From Bradyrhizobium algeriense (GTDB taxonomy: Bacteria > Pseudomonadota > Alphaproteobacteria > Rhizobiales > Xanthobacteraceae), in assembly GCF_003062295.1 (NCBI RefSeq), contig NZ_PYCN01000001.1, forward strand, positions 20,001 through 84,000: a stretch of 64,000 nucleotides of DNA, in the 5' to 3' direction. The notes under the pieces were generated by a model. The model saw only the letters and a list, made by a program, of their open reading frames with translations. It did not search any database and was not told the origin of the DNA. Of this stretch, positions 49,953 to 58,776 are shown one piece after another; positions within the stretch are counted from its first letter, which is position 1, and each line of letters begins with the position of its first letter. The position numbers and the translations under genes are program-made.

Positions 49953-50041
49953 CGTCATGGCGGGGCTTGACCCGGCCATCCATCTCCCAAAACGACTCTT
50001 GCGAAGGAGCGATGGATACGCGGGTCAAGCCCGCGTATGAC
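49953..50041. repeat. Inverted-repeat element, GGGCTTGACCCG family
   Basis: The left arm CGGGGCTTGACCCGGCCATC and the right arm GATGGATACGCGGGTCAAGC then CCGCG form a long imperfect stem with a loop of about 30 bp. It lies between the convergent cpdR-like and TIGR02302 genes. Such elements are frequent in Bradyrhizobium intergenic spaces. Confidence 0.75.
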
Positions 50042-50074
50042 AATCGTGGTTGCGGCAGCGATCGTGCAAACCCC

Positions 50075-52777
50075 TCAATAATCCTTCAACAGCCGCTCGA
50101 TGTAATCGAGTTCGATCTGCGGGCGGGACGGATCGCCGAGGCGGCGGCGCAGCTCTTCGAGGATCCGGCGCACCCGCTGCACGTCGATCTCGCCGGGGAT
50201 CTTCACAGTATAATCATCGCTGAATTCGTTGTGGCGCATCGGCCGCCCCAGCGGATCGGTCGAGTTGGCCGCGCCCTGCTGGCGGCCTCTGGGATTGCCG
50301 GGGCCGTCGCCCGGCTGGTCGCCGTCACCCTGCTGCATGGCTTCCGCCAGGCTCTGGGCACCCTTGCGCAACGCGTCCAGCGCGCGGCCTTGCGAGTCCA
50401 CCGCACCGTCGGCATTGCCCTCGCCGAGCCGGCCGGTGGCGTCGCCCATCGCCGAATCGGCCTGATCGAGCCCGTCCTCGCCGTCGCCCTGGTCGCCGCC
50501 TTGACCCTGCTGGCCCTGGCCCTGCTGACCCTGTCCCCGTTCGCCGCGCTGACCCTGTTGGCCCTGTTGGCCTTGCTGGCCGCGCTGGCCCGGCCCCATG
50601 CCGCGCTTGGCGAGTTCTTCCTGCAATTTCTTGAGCCGATCGCGCAGGCCCTGCTGGTCCTGCTGCAGGTCGCCCATGCTCTGGTCGCCCTGCTTGTCTC
50701 CCTGCTTGCCGCGCATGCGGTCGCGCCTGGAATCCTGGCCCTGCTTGTAGGTCTTGTCGCGCAATTGCTGCTGCTTGCGGATCATGTCGCCGAGTTCGTT
50801 CAGCGCCTGCTCCATGTCGTCGCCGCCCTGGCCGGGCTGCGCCATCTGCAGGTTTTCCAGCATCTGCTGCAGCTGTTCCAACAGCTGCTTGGCGGCATCC
50901 TTGTCGCCGGACTTCGACATCCGCTCCAGCCGGTCGAGCATGCTCTTGAGATCCTGCTGGCTCAGCATCTTGGTGTTGGGATCGAGCGGGCGCGCCAGCT
51001 GCTGCGGGTTGTTTCGCTGCTGCTCGACGAGCTGGCGCAGGAAATTGTCCAGCGCGGCGCGCAGATTGTCCGTGAGCTTCTTGATCTCCTCGTCGGTGGC
51101 ACCGCGTTCCAGCGCCTGCTTGAGCGCCTCCTGCGCCGCGCGCAGCGCCTTGTCGACATCAGAGATGTTGCCGTCCTCGATGGTGACGGCGAGCGCCCAT
51201 AGGCTGGCGACGACCTCGCGCAGCGAATCGTCGGTGCGCGCCGCCTCCAGCTGCCGCGACACGCTGTAGAGGCCGAGATAGTGTCCCGCCTCCGGCGTGA
51301 ACAATTCCGGCGCAATCATCAGCGCATCGAGCGCGGTATAGACCTGCGCATTCTGGTTGGCGTCCAGCGCCAGGATGCGGCGCTGCTCGATCAGGGCGCG
51401 CGCCAGCGGCTTTGTGAACAGCCGCTCCGGCAGCCGCATGTTGAAGGGCTCGCTCTTGCCCTCGTTGCCGGCCTCGTCCTTGGCAGTCAGCGTCAGCGTC
51501 ACGTCGGCGCCGGCGTAGGGATCTTCGCTGAGATCCTTCGCCGTCTGGCCGACGCCGTTGCGGGTGCGCGCATTCGGCAGCACCAGCGGAAACTGCGGCG
51601 GCTCGAACAGCGGCCGCCGCTCGGCCTTGTCGGCCTCCTTGTTGTTCTTGCCGTCCTTCACATCGGGAGTCTTGGCGTCGGGAGTCTTGGCCTCGGAGGT
51701 CTTGGCCGCATCCGCGTTGCGGGCAGCGAATTGCGCGCGGGCTTCGGTGACGCCGTAATCGTCCTCGAGCTTGTAGGACATCTGCAGCGAACCGCGGGCC
51801 TGGCGTTCCGGATCCTTGACCAATGAAATGGTCGGCGCGCGGTCGGGCGTGGCCGCGAAGCGCCACAGCGGCTGGCCGGACGGCGCGCGGACATGCGCGC
51901 TGCCGTCGCCCGTGATCTTGAAGTGCCGTTCGTTGGTGCCCTTCGGCGCCTGCTCGCCCGGCGCGATCTCGGTCACGCCGCCGCCGACCACGACGTCGAT
52001 GGTGCCGCCGCTGGAGCGCACCAGCAGCGTACTGCCTGACGGCACCGGCAACGGTGCGCCGCTATCGGGCGAAGCCGCATCCCTGGCGGCGGACAGAATC
52101 ACCGGCGGCTTGCCGGTATAGACCGGCGGCGTCACCCAGGCATCGACCCGGACGTTGGCCGGCGCCAGCACGCCGTTCCAGTCGAACGCCGCGGCAATTC
52201 GAAGCCGGCGCTCGTCGCCGGCGGCGACATAGGCGGCCGCCAGCATCACCATGACCAGCGCGCGCAGCGCCCAGGGATCGTGGATCGGAAGCCGCGGCGA
52301 CGGCAGCCCGGCGCGAATCCGCTTGATCGAGGCCAGCGTGCGCTCGCGTTGTTCCCGCCACAGCGCCTGCGCGATCGGGTCCTTGTTTGAGAGCGTGTCG
52401 GTCAGCGCGGTCGCCGGGCGGTGGCGAATGCCGGTGCCACGGTCGAGCCTGCTCAACGCCTCTTCGCGGGTCGGCCAGCGAAACCGCGCAAGCGGGTACA
52501 ACGCCGCCAGCGCCAGCACGATAAACAGACCGATGCCGATTGCGCGTGCTAGAAATGGCAGTGCCAGCCACAATCCGGCCCAGGACACCACCAGAAACAG
52601 CCCAACCACGCTTAAAATCCGGGCGAAGCCCGGCCAGGCGCGCTCCCACGCAATCGCATACTGAGCCCGTTGCAGGGCCTGCGTCAGTTGAAGCCGCGCG
52701 ACAGCATCCGGCTCGCGCGGGGTTTTCGTGGAGTCGGGGGAGGCTTCGTTCAACAAAATTCTCCGGGTTGCCGACAA
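50075..52777 (-). CDS. TIGR02302 family (DUF4175) membrane protein
   Basis: A large 900-residue protein. Two or three spans lie near the N-terminus (about 55-105 and 170-188), followed by a periplasmic part with beta-rich domains (about 200-460) and a long helical, Gln-rich region (about 560-720). Residues about 705-765 are a low-complexity run of Gly and Gln (QRGQQGQQGQQ type). The C-terminal 60 residues (IPGEIDVQRVRRILEELRRR) are conserved in the family. The function is unknown. As I recall, in many rhizobia it lies next to lysA. Here about 6 kb separate them. Confidence 0.9.
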   Translation of the reverse strand: MSATRRILLNEASPDSTKTPREPDAVARLQLTQALQRAQYAIAWERAWPGFARILSVVGLFLVVSWAGLWLALPFLARAIGIGLFIVLALAALYPLARFRWPTREEALSRLDRGTGIRHRPATALTDTLSNKDPIAQALWREQRERTLASIKRIRAGLPSPRLPIHDPWALRALVMVMLAAAYVAAGDERRLRIAAAFDWNGVLAPANVRVDAWVTPPVYTGKPPVILSAARDAASPDSGAPLPVPSGSTLLVRSSGGTIDVVVGGGVTEIAPGEQAPKGTNERHFKITGDGSAHVRAPSGQPLWRFAATPDRAPTISLVKDPERQARGSLQMSYKLEDDYGVTEARAQFAARNADAAKTSEAKTPDAKTPDVKDGKNNKEADKAERRPLFEPPQFPLVLPNARTRNGVGQTAKDLSEDPYAGADVTLTLTAKDEAGNEGKSEPFNMRLPERLFTKPLARALIEQRRILALDANQNAQVYTALDALMIAPELFTPEAGHYLGLYSVSRQLEAARTDDSLREVVASLWALAVTIEDGNISDVDKALRAAQEALKQALERGATDEEIKKLTDNLRAALDNFLRQLVEQQRNNPQQLARPLDPNTKMLSQQDLKSMLDRLERMSKSGDKDAAKQLLEQLQQMLENLQMAQPGQGGDDMEQALNELGDMIRKQQQLRDKTYKQGQDSRRDRMRGKQGDKQGDQSMGDLQQDQQGLRDRLKKLQEELAKRGMGPGQRGQQGQQGQQGQRGERGQGQQGQGQQGQGGDQGDGEDGLDQADSAMGDATGRLGEGNADGAVDSQGRALDALRKGAQSLAEAMQQGDGDQPGDGPGNPRGRQQGAANSTDPLGRPMRHNEFSDDYTVKIPGEIDVQRVRRILEELRRRLGDPSRPQIELDYIERLLKDY

Positions 52778-52925
52778 ATCACCCTAGCACGGCGGCGGCA
52801 TTGAAGGCACCCCGCGTCCAGAGGGTTCCACACCTGGAATTACGCATAACACGAAGGCGTGACTGCCGGGCTTTAGCCCCGTAACGTCGGTTTCGAACCC
52901 GTAAAAATACGTAAGGAAAGCGTTC

Positions 52926-53306
52926 ATGGACCAGAAGACACACGACAAGGGCCTGGAAATTCGCAAAGCCGTGCTCGGCGAGGCCTATGTCAACAACGCC
53001 CTGAAGAACGCCGACAGCTTCAACAAGCCGTTCCAGGAACTGGTCACCGAATATTGCTGGGGCGCGGTGTGGGGCCGCGAGGAATTGCCGCACAAGACCC
53101 GCAGCATGCTCAACCTCGCCATGATCTCGATCCTCAACCGGCCGCACGAATTGAAGGCGCACATCAAGGGCGCGCTGACCAACGGCGTCAGCCGCGACGA
53201 GATCCGCGAGATCTTCATGCAGGTCGCGATCTATGCCGGCGTGCCCGCCGGCGTCGACAGCTTTCGCATCGCGCGCGAAGTGTTTGCGGAATTGGACAAG
53301 GCGTAG
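52926..53306 (+). CDS. Carboxymuconolactone decarboxylase (CMD) family protein
   Basis: A 126-residue all-helical protein close to 4-carboxymuconolactone decarboxylase (EYCWGAVWGREELPHKTRSM, ELKAHIKGALTNGVSRDEI). It lacks the CxxC of the AhpD group, so a decarboxylase-like role in aromatic breakdown is more likely than a peroxidase one. No other protocatechuate genes are near. AAGGAAAG precedes ATG 52926. It may be cotranscribed with the dehydrogenase that follows. Confidence 0.88.
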   Translation: MDQKTHDKGLEIRKAVLGEAYVNNALKNADSFNKPFQELVTEYCWGAVWGREELPHKTRSMLNLAMISILNRPHELKAHIKGALTNGVSRDEIREIFMQVAIYAGVPAGVDSFRIAREVFAELDKA

Positions 53307-53325
53307 AGACCAGTCGACGTTTCAT

Positions 53326-53407
53326 CCGTCATTGCGAGCGAAGCGAAGCAATCCATCTCGCCGCACAAAGAAAGAATGGATTGCTTCGCTTCGCTCGCAA
53401 ATGACGG
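53326..53407. repeat. Inverted-repeat element, CATTGCGAGCGAAGCGAAGC family
   Basis: CCGTCATTGCGAGCGAAGCG and the matching right arm ending GCTCGCAAATGACGG. The same core is at 32524-32617. The right arm runs up to 20 bp before the dehydrogenase start, so a transcript from the CMD gene would carry this stem ahead of it. Confidence 0.85.
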
Positions 53408-53426
53408 AGCAAGAGGAAACATCACC

Positions 53427-54335
53427 ATGGAAATCGGATTTATCGGCCTCGGGAAGATGGGCTTCCCGATGGCGCGCCGCCTGATTGAGGCCAAGCATCA
53501 GCTCACGGTATTCGATACGCGCAAGGAAGCCGTCGACAAACTCACAGCGCTCGGCGCGCAGGCCGCATCGTCACCGAAGGAAATTGCCGATCGCTGCGAG
53601 ACCGTGCTGGCAAGCCTGCCGTCGCTGCAGGCCTCGCTCGACGTTGCGACCAGCTCGGGCGGCGTGATCGAGGGCAAGCGGGTAAAGCGCTTCGTCGATC
53701 TCTCCACCGTCGGCTCGCAGATGGCGGCCAGAATTCACGGCCTGCTGGCGAAGAACAACATCGTGCAGATCGACAGCCCCGTCAGCGGCGGCGTCGGCGG
53801 CGCCGAGAAGGGAACGCTGGCGGTGATGGTGTCCGGCCCGCGTGCCGATTTCGAAGTGACAAAACCCGCGCTCGACGTGATCGGAAAAGTGTTCTTCATC
53901 GGCGAAAAGCCCGGCTCGGCGCAGACCATGAAACTCGCCAACAACTTCCTGTCGGCCACCGCCATGGTGGCGACGTCGGAAGCCGTGGTGATGGGCGTCA
54001 AGGCGGGGCTCGATCCGGCCGTGATGATCGACGTCATCAACGCCGGTTCCGGCCTCAACACCGCAAGCCGCGACAAGTTTCCCCGTGCCGTGCTGCCGCG
54101 CAGCTTCGATTTCGGCTTCGCCACCGGGTTGATGGTGAAGGACGTGCGGCTGGCGCTGGAGGAGATGAAATCGCTGGGGCTGTCGATGGAAGTCGCCGAA
54201 GCGGTCGGACGCTTGTGGGAAGTCGTCATCCGCGACGAGGGCGCCGAGTCGGATTTTACCGCTGCCATCAAGCCGATCGAAAAGGCAGCAGGCGTCGTGG
54301 TCGGCGGGGCGAAGGGCGGCCACGCGGCGAAGTAG
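53427..54335 (+). CDS. NAD(P)-dependent beta-hydroxyacid dehydrogenase (HIBADH-like)
   Basis: A 302-residue enzyme with the dinucleotide motif GFIGLGKMG at 4-12, the substrate motif DSPVSGGVGGAEKGTLAVM (Ser120) and the catalytic Lys169 in MKLANNF. This is the 3-hydroxyisobutyrate/tartronate-semialdehyde reductase family. The exact substrate is open. ATG 53427 follows AGAGGAAAC. The open frame starts earlier at 53376, but only through a repeat element. Confidence 0.92.
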   Translation: MEIGFIGLGKMGFPMARRLIEAKHQLTVFDTRKEAVDKLTALGAQAASSPKEIADRCETVLASLPSLQASLDVATSSGGVIEGKRVKRFVDLSTVGSQMAARIHGLLAKNNIVQIDSPVSGGVGGAEKGTLAVMVSGPRADFEVTKPALDVIGKVFFIGEKPGSAQTMKLANNFLSATAMVATSEAVVMGVKAGLDPAVMIDVINAGSGLNTASRDKFPRAVLPRSFDFGFATGLMVKDVRLALEEMKSLGLSMEVAEAVGRLWEVVIRDEGAESDFTAAIKPIEKAAGVVVGGAKGGHAAK

Positions 54336-54431
54336 CGCTGACGCAGTTCCAGGTTGGCAAGTCCGACCGAATGGCGTTGAATGTATTTGCGTGCAAGCCG
54401 GCGTTGACCCGATCGATCAGTTGGGACGCGG

Positions 54432-55955
54432 ATGACGTTTCGTTGCGTAAATCCAGTGTGCAGGCAGAAGCGGCTGCGGCCCGCATGTCTTGTCGTTGCT
54501 CTTGTCGTTGCGGGTCTGGCCTTGCTGATCGCGGCGGGGAACGATGCGCCCGCCAAAAGCGGCCAGAGCCAACGCCCGATCGAGTCCATTCAGTCGCGCA
54601 GCGCAGGCGAGCCGACCATGGCCATCGTTTCGCTTCGCAGCCAGCGGATCACCGTCTACGACGCCAAGGGGTGGATCCTGCGGGCGCCGGTGTCGAGCGG
54701 CACGAAGGGACGCGAGACACCCGCAGGGATCTTCAGCGTCATCCAGAAAGTCGAGGAGCATTACTCGAACCTGTATGACGACGCCTTCATGCCGCACATG
54801 CAACGCATCACCTGGTCGGGCATCGCGCTCCATGGCGGCGTGCTGCCGGGACGTCCGGCGTCCCATGGCTGTATCCGGCTGCCATTCGACTTTGCCGAAC
54901 AGCTGTTCGGCGCGACCGCGATGGGCATGCGGGTGATCGTGGCGCCAGGCGATGTGGCGCCTGTTGAGTTCGCCCATCCGCTTCTGTTCCAACCGAAGCC
55001 CGGTGCGGCCGCCCTGGCCGCCGCCCGAACCACGGAGGCGCAAGAGGCGGCGAGGAAAGCAGCCGAGGCGCGAATAGCCGCCGGGACGGCCTTGCGGGAG
55101 GCCACGCAGGCCAGGACGCCGGTTCGCGCGGCGGAAAATCTGAAGCGCAGAGCCGAGGCACAGTTGGCTGCCGCCGAGACTAAACTTGGCGCCGGCATCT
55201 CCGCGGAGGCAAAGGAGCAGGCTGAGGACGCCAAGGCGCAGGCCGTCGCCAAAATCGCGGAGCTGCAGCTGCAATGGGACGTCGCCAACGTGGATCTGCA
55301 ACTGAGGCTCGATGCCGTCACGTCTGCGCGTGAAGCCGCCGCCGCGGCGGAGACTGTGCGGGCCGCGGCAGCCGAGGCGGCCCGCCAGCTCGCGCGCGAA
55401 CTCCAGCCGGTATCGGTGTTGATCAGCCGCAAGACCCAGCGGCTTTATGTGCGGCAGGCATTTGAGCCGCTCTTTGAAGGTCCGGTCACGATCGCAGACC
55501 CCGATCGTCCGATCGGCACGCATGTCTTCACCGCCATCGGGCGCACGGCCGACGACGCCAGTTTGCGATGGAGCGTCGTCTCATTGCGCAGCGGAAGTCC
55601 GCCGAGCGGCGCGGTTGAGCCCGAGGACCGGCCGCGCGGGAATAGCGGTCGCGGCGTTGAGCCGGTGCCGATGGACCCGGACAGCGCAAAGGCCGCGCTC
55701 GACCGCATCGTCATTCCGCAGGACGCATTGGATCGCATCGCCGGCATTGCGCCGCGATCCTCTCTGATCGTCACCGACGAGCCGATGAGTTCAGAAACCG
55801 GCAAGGGAACGGAATTCGTGGTGCTGTTGAGCGGCGAGCCGCAAGGCGGCATCAAGCGGCGGCGGCGCAGTCCGGGGAGCGACTTCCGCTACGCATACCC
55901 ACGCAGCCAGCCTTTCGGGGGCTCGCCTTTCGGAAATCCCTTTTTCAACTGGTGA
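54432..55955 (+). CDS. L,D-transpeptidase (YkuD) with coiled-coil region
   Basis: A 507-residue protein: a membrane segment (about 17-37), a YkuD domain (about 62-172) with the catalytic motif HGGVLPGRPASHGCIRL (Cys147), an Ala/Glu-rich coiled coil (about 195-320) and a second, partial YkuD-like stretch (about 330-380, SVLISRKTQRLYV). The second stretch has no SHGC motif. The tail is basic and ends FGNPFFNW. It cross-links murein through 3-3 bonds. Its last 75 bases, stop included, recur at 57214-57288. Confidence 0.88.
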   Translation: MTFRCVNPVCRQKRLRPACLVVALVVAGLALLIAAGNDAPAKSGQSQRPIESIQSRSAGEPTMAIVSLRSQRITVYDAKGWILRAPVSSGTKGRETPAGIFSVIQKVEEHYSNLYDDAFMPHMQRITWSGIALHGGVLPGRPASHGCIRLPFDFAEQLFGATAMGMRVIVAPGDVAPVEFAHPLLFQPKPGAAALAAARTTEAQEAARKAAEARIAAGTALREATQARTPVRAAENLKRRAEAQLAAAETKLGAGISAEAKEQAEDAKAQAVAKIAELQLQWDVANVDLQLRLDAVTSAREAAAAAETVRAAAAEAARQLARELQPVSVLISRKTQRLYVRQAFEPLFEGPVTIADPDRPIGTHVFTAIGRTADDASLRWSVVSLRSGSPPSGAVEPEDRPRGNSGRGVEPVPMDPDSAKAALDRIVIPQDALDRIAGIAPRSSLIVTDEPMSSETGKGTEFVVLLSGEPQGGIKRRRRSPGSDFRYAYPRSQPFGGSPFGNPFFNW

Positions 55956-55958
55956 GCC
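55884..55958 (+). repeat. 75-bp direct repeat, copy 1 (3' end of L,D-transpeptidase gene)
   Basis: Starts TTCCGCTACGCATACCCACG and ends CAACTGGTGAGCC. It codes for the last 23 residues and the stop of the transpeptidase. Copy 2 at 57214-57288 differs at one base (G to C). The two copies flank the acyltransferase gene. Confidence 0.95.
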
Positions 55959-56158
55959 TTCGCTCGGAGGGTGAGCGGACATAGCTCGGACTCCACCAGA
56001 GGTCCGGGAATGACCCCGAAGCAGTCATGGCAAAGTTCGGCTCCGTCCGAGTTCGCTCAATGCATCCAAAGGTAAACTCCTTCACGGCAGTACAACCGTC
56101 TATTAATGTTTTCGCGCTTAGATAGAATGCAATTTGGAATGGGCGTACTGAGGGCGTT

Positions 56159-57208
56159 TTGCGGATCTTCGCGGGTGTACAGGCAATGCGCGGCGTTGCT
56201 GCGCTGTCGGTCGTCTGCGGACACGCAGTCAGCGCGCGACCCGATATGGTCGGGCCGGTCCTTGCCGAAGGCGCGCTCACCATTCTTGCAAGCGGCGTCG
56301 ACATCTTCTTCGTTATCTCTGGCTTCATCATCGCAAGCACGGCGGCGGCGCAACGCGACCCGTTGAATTTCGCCTTCAGGCGAGCTGTTCGAATTTATCC
56401 GGTCTACTGGCTCGTGTTGCTGGCGGCGTTTGTCAGCTCATCCTGGATCGCGCTGTCACCGGAGGAGCGTCCCGCGCTCGACTTCGGCCTCATCTTTGCA
56501 TGGACATATCCGAACTGGTACCTCGCGCCGGCGTGGTCGATTGCTTTCGAGGTGCACTTCTATGCTGCAGTTGCGGCCATCCTCGCGATCGCGCCGAACC
56601 GGCTGTTCCAGCTGCTGTTCGCGGGGCTCGGCTTGGTCCTTGTCGCTGTCGTCTTCGGCCTGCAGCTTGGCATCTATTCCCATCCGCTGGTCCTGGAATT
56701 CGGTGCGGGCGTCGGCATCGCCTATCTCTTGAGAAACGGCAGATTGCGCTTTTCGCGCTGCATACTAGCAATTTCCGCAGGCCTGTTCGCGGCCGGTTGG
56801 TACTGGATATTCATGCACGGATCGGCTGATCCGCAATTCGCACGCGTGCTGACCTATGGCCTTGCTGCGGGATTGCTCATCCATGCTGTGGTCTCTGCCG
56901 AGATCGAAGGGCTGTCCTTCTCGCCGATCCTGCAATGGTTCGGCAAGATTTCGTACTCGCTGTATATCGTCCATTACCTGGTGATAAAATGGATCGTCAC
57001 CTTTACCGGGTTGTGGCTGCTATCTACGGCAGGGACAATTATCGCCAGCATCCTGCTCTCCATCGGCCTCGCCTCTGCCTTGCACGTCATCATTGAGGCG
57101 CCGATCATCAGTTGGGGCCGCAAGTTGAATCTGATGCGCCGCGACCAGCGGACGTCGGATGTCCCGAGACGGGAGGGCACCGTGCGTACTCCAGCACGGG
57201 CCGAATGA
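56159..57208 (+). CDS. Acyltransferase 3 family membrane protein
   Basis: A 349-residue membrane protein with about ten spans, of the acyltransferase 3/OafB group that O-acetylates sugars or lipids. Hallmarks are QAMRGVAALSVVCGHA near the start, SGVDIFFVISGFII and FGKISYSLYIVHYLVIKW near the end. The start is TTG 56159, with TGAGGG upstream. It lies between two copies of a 75-bp repeat derived from the end of the upstream transpeptidase gene, which suggests it was inserted. The acceptor is unknown. Confidence 0.88.
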   Translation: MRIFAGVQAMRGVAALSVVCGHAVSARPDMVGPVLAEGALTILASGVDIFFVISGFIIASTAAAQRDPLNFAFRRAVRIYPVYWLVLLAAFVSSSWIALSPEERPALDFGLIFAWTYPNWYLAPAWSIAFEVHFYAAVAAILAIAPNRLFQLLFAGLGLVLVAVVFGLQLGIYSHPLVLEFGAGVGIAYLLRNGRLRFSRCILAISAGLFAAGWYWIFMHGSADPQFARVLTYGLAAGLLIHAVVSAEIEGLSFSPILQWFGKISYSLYIVHYLVIKWIVTFTGLWLLSTAGTIIASILLSIGLASALHVIIEAPIISWGRKLNLMRRDQRTSDVPRREGTVRTPARAE

Positions 57209-57213
57209 ACAAA

Positions 57214-57288
57214 TTCCGCTACGCATACCCACGCAGCCAGCCTTTCGGGCGCTCGCCTTTCGGAAATCCCTTTTTCAACTGGTGAGCC
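57214..57288 (+). repeat. 75-bp direct repeat, copy 2
   Basis: Identical to 55884-55958 except for one base. It begins five bases after the acyltransferase stop and still encodes the transpeptidase tail ending in PFFNW and the stop, now without the rest of the gene. Confidence 0.95.
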
Positions 57289-57476
57289 CTGTGGGATGGC
57301 AAAAAATGCAATCATCTTCGATCCGATTTGGATGCAGTCGCGCAGCAACTACCCTCGCCGAAATCGGCGAGCAGAAGCGCAGCCATGATCGCCGCCTCTA
57401 CAGCGACTCTCGCACTATTCCGCCTGGCAATCTTCGCAGCCCACGCCGTGGGGCGGTTACCGAACGCGCTAGTTAA

Positions 57477-57587
57477 TTAACCCCGTTTCCGCGTGCGGCT
57501 TCCAAAGAGGTCGGAGCCCCAGAATGAAATGAGGACCAGCGCGCAAGTCGCGAGGCCCAACAATGCCAGAATTGTTTCGAGCATCAT
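57477..57587 (-). CDS. Possible 36-residue single-span membrane protein
   Basis: MMLETILALLGLATCALVLI, then SFWGSDLFGSRTRKRG. One helix is followed by a basic tail, a pattern that would place the tail in the cytoplasm. GGGAG lies nine bases ahead of ATG 57587. The frame extends to 57716, but that part looks random. KdpF-sized proteins have this form, yet no kdp genes are near. Confidence 0.5.
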   Translation of the reverse strand: MMLETILALLGLATCALVLISFWGSDLFGSRTRKRG

Positions 57588-57902
57588 CGAATCAACTCCC
57601 TTCTGTTGGGATTCTGCCATACGAACGCGCCGCAGTTGAGCGCGTTTATTCCGTGTGCCCGGCACCGCCGTGCGGCATATTGGAAGGACGGCCCCCAGCT
57701 TCGAGCTAGGCATCAACCGTTGGGGCCATCCGTTGTCCCATGCCGGGCATGCCCATCCACATGGTGTCCAGCATGCGCCGGAATAAAAATCTGATTCGAA
57801 TCAATGTCTGTATGGAACCCGACGGTTTGGCATGGTTCCAGGTGCGATGGGGCCTGAGCAATCCAGGGGAAGTCCGGCAATCGCCCCCCATCCTGCGGCA
57901 CA
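57588..57902. other. Intergenic region, no clear gene
   Basis: Short frames on the minus strand end in MGMPGMGQRM, a Met- and Gly-rich tail that could be a remnant of a gene, but no ribosome site or family is visible. No repeat is seen. Confidence 0.45.
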
Positions 57903-58196
57903 CTAATTTGCATTCTTCGCCATCGACCGGAAATAGTGCTCGGCATGCTGGAAATAATTCTCCGCTGCGATCCGGTCTCCCTTCAGAGCTTCAGCGCGGG
58001 CCAAGGCCAGGTAGCGTTCATAGTTTTTCTCGGCGCTCTGAGCGTTCTTCGCGTGAGGGTGAGGGAACCCGGAGGATTCATTTCTCCGGGCGGGCCGGGA
58101 TCCTCGGCGCGCTATGCCGGCCATAGCTTTCGTATTTGAACGTGGTTGTACCGTTACCGGCTTAACTTCCGAAATGTGCTTCATGTTGGTTTTCAT
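57903..58196 (-). CDS. Small protein resembling the DUF4167 domain
   Basis: A 97-residue protein. The basic first half (ARRGSRPARRNES) is followed by a helical core NYERYLALARAEALKGDRIA, then AENYFQHAEHYFRSM. That core closely follows the DUF4167 motif of larger alphaproteobacterial proteins, here as a compact version. Function is unknown. RNA binding has been suggested for basic DUF4167 proteins but is not shown. Confidence 0.75.
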   Translation of the reverse strand: MKTNMKHISEVKPVTVQPRSNTKAMAGIARRGSRPARRNESSGFPHPHAKNAQSAEKNYERYLALARAEALKGDRIAAENYFQHAEHYFRSMAKNAN

Positions 58197-58487
58197 GTTG
58201 TATGCCGCTCCGGCAGAGCCGTGCGACGTTCATTGGAGGAATTGTCGTGCTGCAATCTGGTCGATGGGCCACTGAGGGCGGCGCTCAAAAGCGCGAGGGT
58301 ACGGTGTTCCTGGCGCCCGATTAGCAGTGAGGGCCCGCCGAACAAATCCATATCGACTGCGTTTTAGATAAGAGCGCAGAAACCGATTTCAAGTTGCTGG
58401 CTGAACAGAAGAAGTTTTAGCGAAACGTCCATCCTCGTCGTGCGCGCCCATAACGCGGCAGCAGCCAGAACGTAGGAGCAAAGATCC

Positions 58488-58742
58488 ATGATAAGAAAAC
58501 CCATAACGACGATGGCCGAGGAGCCAATACCTAGGAACATCATGCGCGCCGATGTCACGATCACCGAGGGTTTCGGCATGGAGGTCGACGGTCAGATGAA
58601 GGCGGTGTTCGACACAAAGGAAGCCGCCGAAAAGAAAGCGCGGGAACTCAAGACCAAATTCCCGATGCTTCAGGTCAAAGTCTATGACGCAGCGCAAAGA
58701 ACAACTGCGGTGATAGCGGCCAAAACATCCGAATCGGTCTGA
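58488..58742 (+). CDS. Small conserved hypothetical protein
   Basis: A soluble 84-residue protein (ITEGFGMEVDGQMKAVFDTK, then AAEKKARELKTKFPMLQVKV). It reads like a small beta-alpha-beta fold. AGGAG lies 12 bases before the ATG. I recall related small proteins in Bradyrhizobium without function. It is convergent with lysA, whose stop is 34 bp away. Confidence 0.72.
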   Translation: MIRKPITTMAEEPIPRNIMRADVTITEGFGMEVDGQMKAVFDTKEAAEKKARELKTKFPMLQVKVYDAAQRTTAVIAAKTSESV

Positions 58743-58776
58743 CGGGCGCTTCAGGAAACCATCGAAGCGACAACGC

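Noticed and set aside
58247..58324. 25-codon frame starting GTG with an ideal GGAGG site
   Set aside because: The ribosome site is good, but the peptide (LQSGRWATEGGAQKREG type) has no recognisable feature and the frame is too short to judge. It could be a relic.
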